Both the position numbers and the translations under genes were made by a program. This document shows, piece after piece, positions 4,135-6,172 of a stretch of DNA of 6,172 nucleotides. The notes under the pieces were generated by a model. The model made no database searches and was not told the origin of the DNA. It worked only from the letters and a program-made list of their open reading frames with translations. Each line of letters opens with the position of its first letter. Within the stretch, counting starts at the first letter, position 1. Origin of the DNA: Coriobacteriia bacterium (GTDB lineage: Bacteria > Actinomycetota > Coriobacteriia > Coriobacteriales > UBA8131); assembly GCA_009781525.1 (NCBI GenBank), contig WQXZ01000107.1, positions 1 through 6,172 on the forward strand. Reading direction: 5' to 3'.

Positions 4135-5526
4135 ATGTTAAACGCGAACGATTTAAAATCAACCAGATTTCGAGCACTGCTGCTGCTGCTTGCATTGGTT
4201 CTTGCGTTACCAGCAGCTACCTCATGTAAGGGGAGCTCGATAGACAGTGATAAAGTATTTGCCGAAACACCATCGATCGCTACAGTCTACGGAGCTAAGA
4301 ACTCTGCATTCTCAGGTGGATGCAGCGTTGCAGAGCAGGGAGTATTCTACTTTTGGTACAACACTATGAAGTACTTCGATCTAGATAGTGGGAACTCCTA
4401 TGTATTGTGCCATCAAGAAGGCTGTCAGCATTCGGATCGGAGTTGTGGAGCCTGGTATTATGGCCATGATTACGCAACAGGGTTGGCACAATATGGCGAC
4501 AGCATCTACGCTTTCCGACGAAATGATACCAGTAATACCTTCGACCTTGTTCGTATGAGCATGTCAGACGACAACCATGAGATCATTTATTCAATGAAAA
4601 TCGGCGCCATTGCTCCGGGGGAATGGGTTCTGCGAGATATCGAGCACGTTAGCTACTCAGGAAGCAGAGCTTGGTTTATTGCATGGTATTACTATGTTGT
4701 TGACAACGAGAACGGATCCATTTCGTATGGCAATATTGTTAGACAGGTTATCACCGGCGTGGATCTGGCAAACGGAAGTCATATAGAGCTAAACCAGCTG
4801 TCGTTAGATGACCTGTCCTACTACACAATCCAGTTTGCGTCTAGTGACTATGTAGTCTATGAGAAGAGGTGGGATTCGCCTACTCAGCTTTCCCCTGAAG
4901 ACTTAACAGCCAATGGGGAATATCCAGAGTTCTCTGACGATTATTACTGGCGTTGGAACAACGCCAATCCTCAGTACAGCACGGTTCTATACAGCATAGA
5001 ATCTGGAGAATATCGCATAATTGACGAGGGGTATCTTCAGCCCTATCCTTCCGAAGAAGATGTTGCTGGCTGGGGATCTAGATACATTATCGCCGGTGAT
5101 TATAATGGAGAGCTTCTAGTCTTTATTCCTGATTGGCAGACAGGCGGGAGCACTGTTTACCTGTACAACCCCAATACAGATGAAACGTCATTTCTGCTTG
5201 ATATTGATACAGGTTGGTTGATGACCCTGGCAAATTCCGGCATGGCTATCGAAGCGATTACGAGAGATGGAAGTCTACTTTTCTCTCGCAACTTAGAAGA
5301 TGGAAGTATCAGTATTAGCAGGTATTCGCTTGAAACCAGCGAAGTAACAGAGCTGTTTACTTGCCCACAAAACAATCAGGTCAGAATCGAAGGCGAGACA
5401 GATAACTATTTCATATTCGGTCGTGCCCGAGTATACGATGATTTTGGAACACCGATTCTATACAGCATCAGCAAGGATGACTTCTATAACGGCAATCTCG
5501 ACGCAGCAGTAAAACTGAAGCTCTAG
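4135..5526 (+). CDS. Secreted lipoprotein with Cys/His cluster, probable beta-propeller
   Basis: A 463-residue exported lipoprotein of unknown function. Residues 11-30 are a hydrophobic signal peptide (LLLLLALVLALPAATS) ending at lipobox Cys31, with Ala at -3 and Ser at -1, followed by a Ser/Asp-rich linker. Residues 92-104 carry CHQEGCQHSDRSC, a C-x4-C-x-H-x4-C cluster preceded by YFDLDSGNSYVL; a similar arrangement is common in uncharacterised lipoproteins of gut clostridia and coriobacteria and may bind a metal or form disulfides. The rest is beta-rich with repeated short pieces such as VLYSIESGEYRI, VYLYNPNTDETSFLL and SISRYSLETSEVTELF, suggesting a propeller of weak repeats about 40-60 residues long. 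GGAGG lies 11 bases before the ATG, a long but usable spacing. A broken paralogue follows 57 bases downstream. No substrate can be named. Confidence 0.85.
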   Translation: MLNANDLKSTRFRALLLLLALVLALPAATSCKGSSIDSDKVFAETPSIATVYGAKNSAFSGGCSVAEQGVFYFWYNTMKYFDLDSGNSYVLCHQEGCQHSDRSCGAWYYGHDYATGLAQYGDSIYAFRRNDTSNTFDLVRMSMSDDNHEIIYSMKIGAIAPGEWVLRDIEHVSYSGSRAWFIAWYYYVVDNENGSISYGNIVRQVITGVDLANGSHIELNQLSLDDLSYYTIQFASSDYVVYEKRWDSPTQLSPEDLTANGEYPEFSDDYYWRWNNANPQYSTVLYSIESGEYRIIDEGYLQPYPSEEDVAGWGSRYIIAGDYNGELLVFIPDWQTGGSTVYLYNPNTDETSFLLDIDTGWLMTLANSGMAIEAITRDGSLLFSRNLEDGSISISRYSLETSEVTELFTCPQNNQVRIEGETDNYFIFGRARVYDDFGTPILYSISKDDFYNGNLDAAVKLKL

Positions 5527-5583
5527 AGAAGCTGAAGTAGCAAGCCTGAGCTCGTAAGATGGCTCAACAAGACAGGTTTAATA

Positions 5584-6172
5584 ATGGGGAGAAAAACTAG
5601 CCTTCTAAAAGCGGCACTAACAGTAATCCTGGTACTGCCATCCGTGACGGTGTGCCAAAAAGAGCAAGCATTCGTACAGATCCGAGCAACTGACCTAGAG
5701 CCGTCTCGTTTGGTCTATGGAGCGGATAGCTATGGGTCAATCTACTGCGTCACAGAGCACGGTAAGTATGGATCTATCATGTGGATCCGAGCAAGTTGTG
5801 CACTCTTTGGGTAGGGGTGATTATTCGGATGGCTCATGGTATCTCCAGTACATTGACAGTGTGTATTACGCTGGTAACAAAGCCTGGTTTGTGGCTGTAT
5901 ATAGCTTTATTGAGAATGACATTTCCAAGGGCACAATAACATCAGAGATATCCAGGCACATCGTTACATGCATTGACCTTGGCTCAGGCAAGCGAGAGGA
6001 GATAAACGAATTGTCTCTCGATTATGGTGCTGATGGATACTGCGAGCTTCAGCTTGTATCAAATGACTACGTTGTCTACGAAACGCAGCGGTATTCTCAG
6101 GAACGACTGTCGCCACGCGATTTCTACAGTGCTTTTGAAGCTGGCGAGTTCCCTCAGTATTCTGAGAGCCTA
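5584..6172 (+). pseudogene. Degenerate paralogue of the upstream lipoprotein (runs off window)
   Basis: The first frame gives 76 residues ending at TAG 5812-5814: a signal peptide (LLKAALTVILVLPSVTVC) and VYGADSYGSIYCVTEHGK, matching residues 51-70 of the intact neighbour (VYGAKNSAFSGG ... AEQG). From about 5762 the homology jumps to another frame: VSMDLSCGSEQVVHSL aligns without gaps to neighbour residues 139-154, and the match then continues (AGNKAWFVAVYSFIEND; LVSNDYVVYETQRYSQ) to the window end. About 65-70 codons, including the whole Cys/His cluster, are thus missing and the frame is broken. The lipobox is also degenerate, with Val before Cys24. Its ribosome site is weak (ACAGG seven bases upstream). 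It is a tandem duplicate that has been inactivated; its end lies outside the window. Confidence 0.75.

Noticed and set aside
5679..5794. 11-bp direct repeat GATCCGAGCAA (5679-5689 and 5784-5794)
   Set aside because: Both copies are retained and do not flank the inferred deletion junction in a way that explains it; probably chance or local duplication.

Overview
The window looks like a low-to-middle GC actinobacterial chromosome, most likely of the class Coriobacteriia. The reasons are an nrdR-dut-hisC-cmk gene order, Gram-positive/actinobacterial SOS (LexA) boxes, a RelB-like/PIN toxin-antitoxin pair and Cys-rich surface lipoproteins. The taxonomic call is inference; no rRNA or other marker is present.

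Left half (1-2761, all minus strand): a compact housekeeping cluster transcribed right to left. nrdR (repressor of ribonucleotide reductase genes) is followed one base later by dut (dUTPase), then hisC (histidinol-phosphate aminotransferase), then cmk (CMP kinase, cut by the window edge). A good NrdR box lies inside the presumed nrdR promoter, so the repressor probably controls itself and the nucleotide genes behind it. dut is odd: a Gly/Ala/Ser/Pro collagen-like stretch, encoded by 9-bp repeats, is inserted between its first strand and motif 1. Upstream of the nrdR promoter is a tandem array of twelve 7-bp units, and upstream of that an unlisted 45-aa single-pass membrane protein gene with a perfect Shine-Dalgarno. 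This small gene is preceded by two strong LexA boxes flanking its -10 element, which makes it a candidate SOS-induced membrane peptide or division inhibitor.

Middle (2825-3866, plus strand): the same SOS control region faces a toxin-antitoxin module on the other side. The antitoxin is RelB/DinJ-like but its start and body are in different frames, joined at an A AAA AAG heptamer. The PIN-domain toxin overlaps it by ATGA and carries an in-frame TAA at codon 33. Both genes therefore look broken, and the module is probably decaying. A 14-bp perfect palindrome upstream may be its old operator. A long hairpin follows the toxin.

Right part (4135-6172, plus strand): two tandem paralogous secreted lipoproteins. 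The first is intact (463 aa, Cys/His cluster, probable beta-propeller-like repeats). The second has lost about 65-70 codons, including the Cys/His cluster, in an out-of-frame deletion, and runs off the window as a pseudogene. This half is accessory in character, in contrast to the conserved left half.
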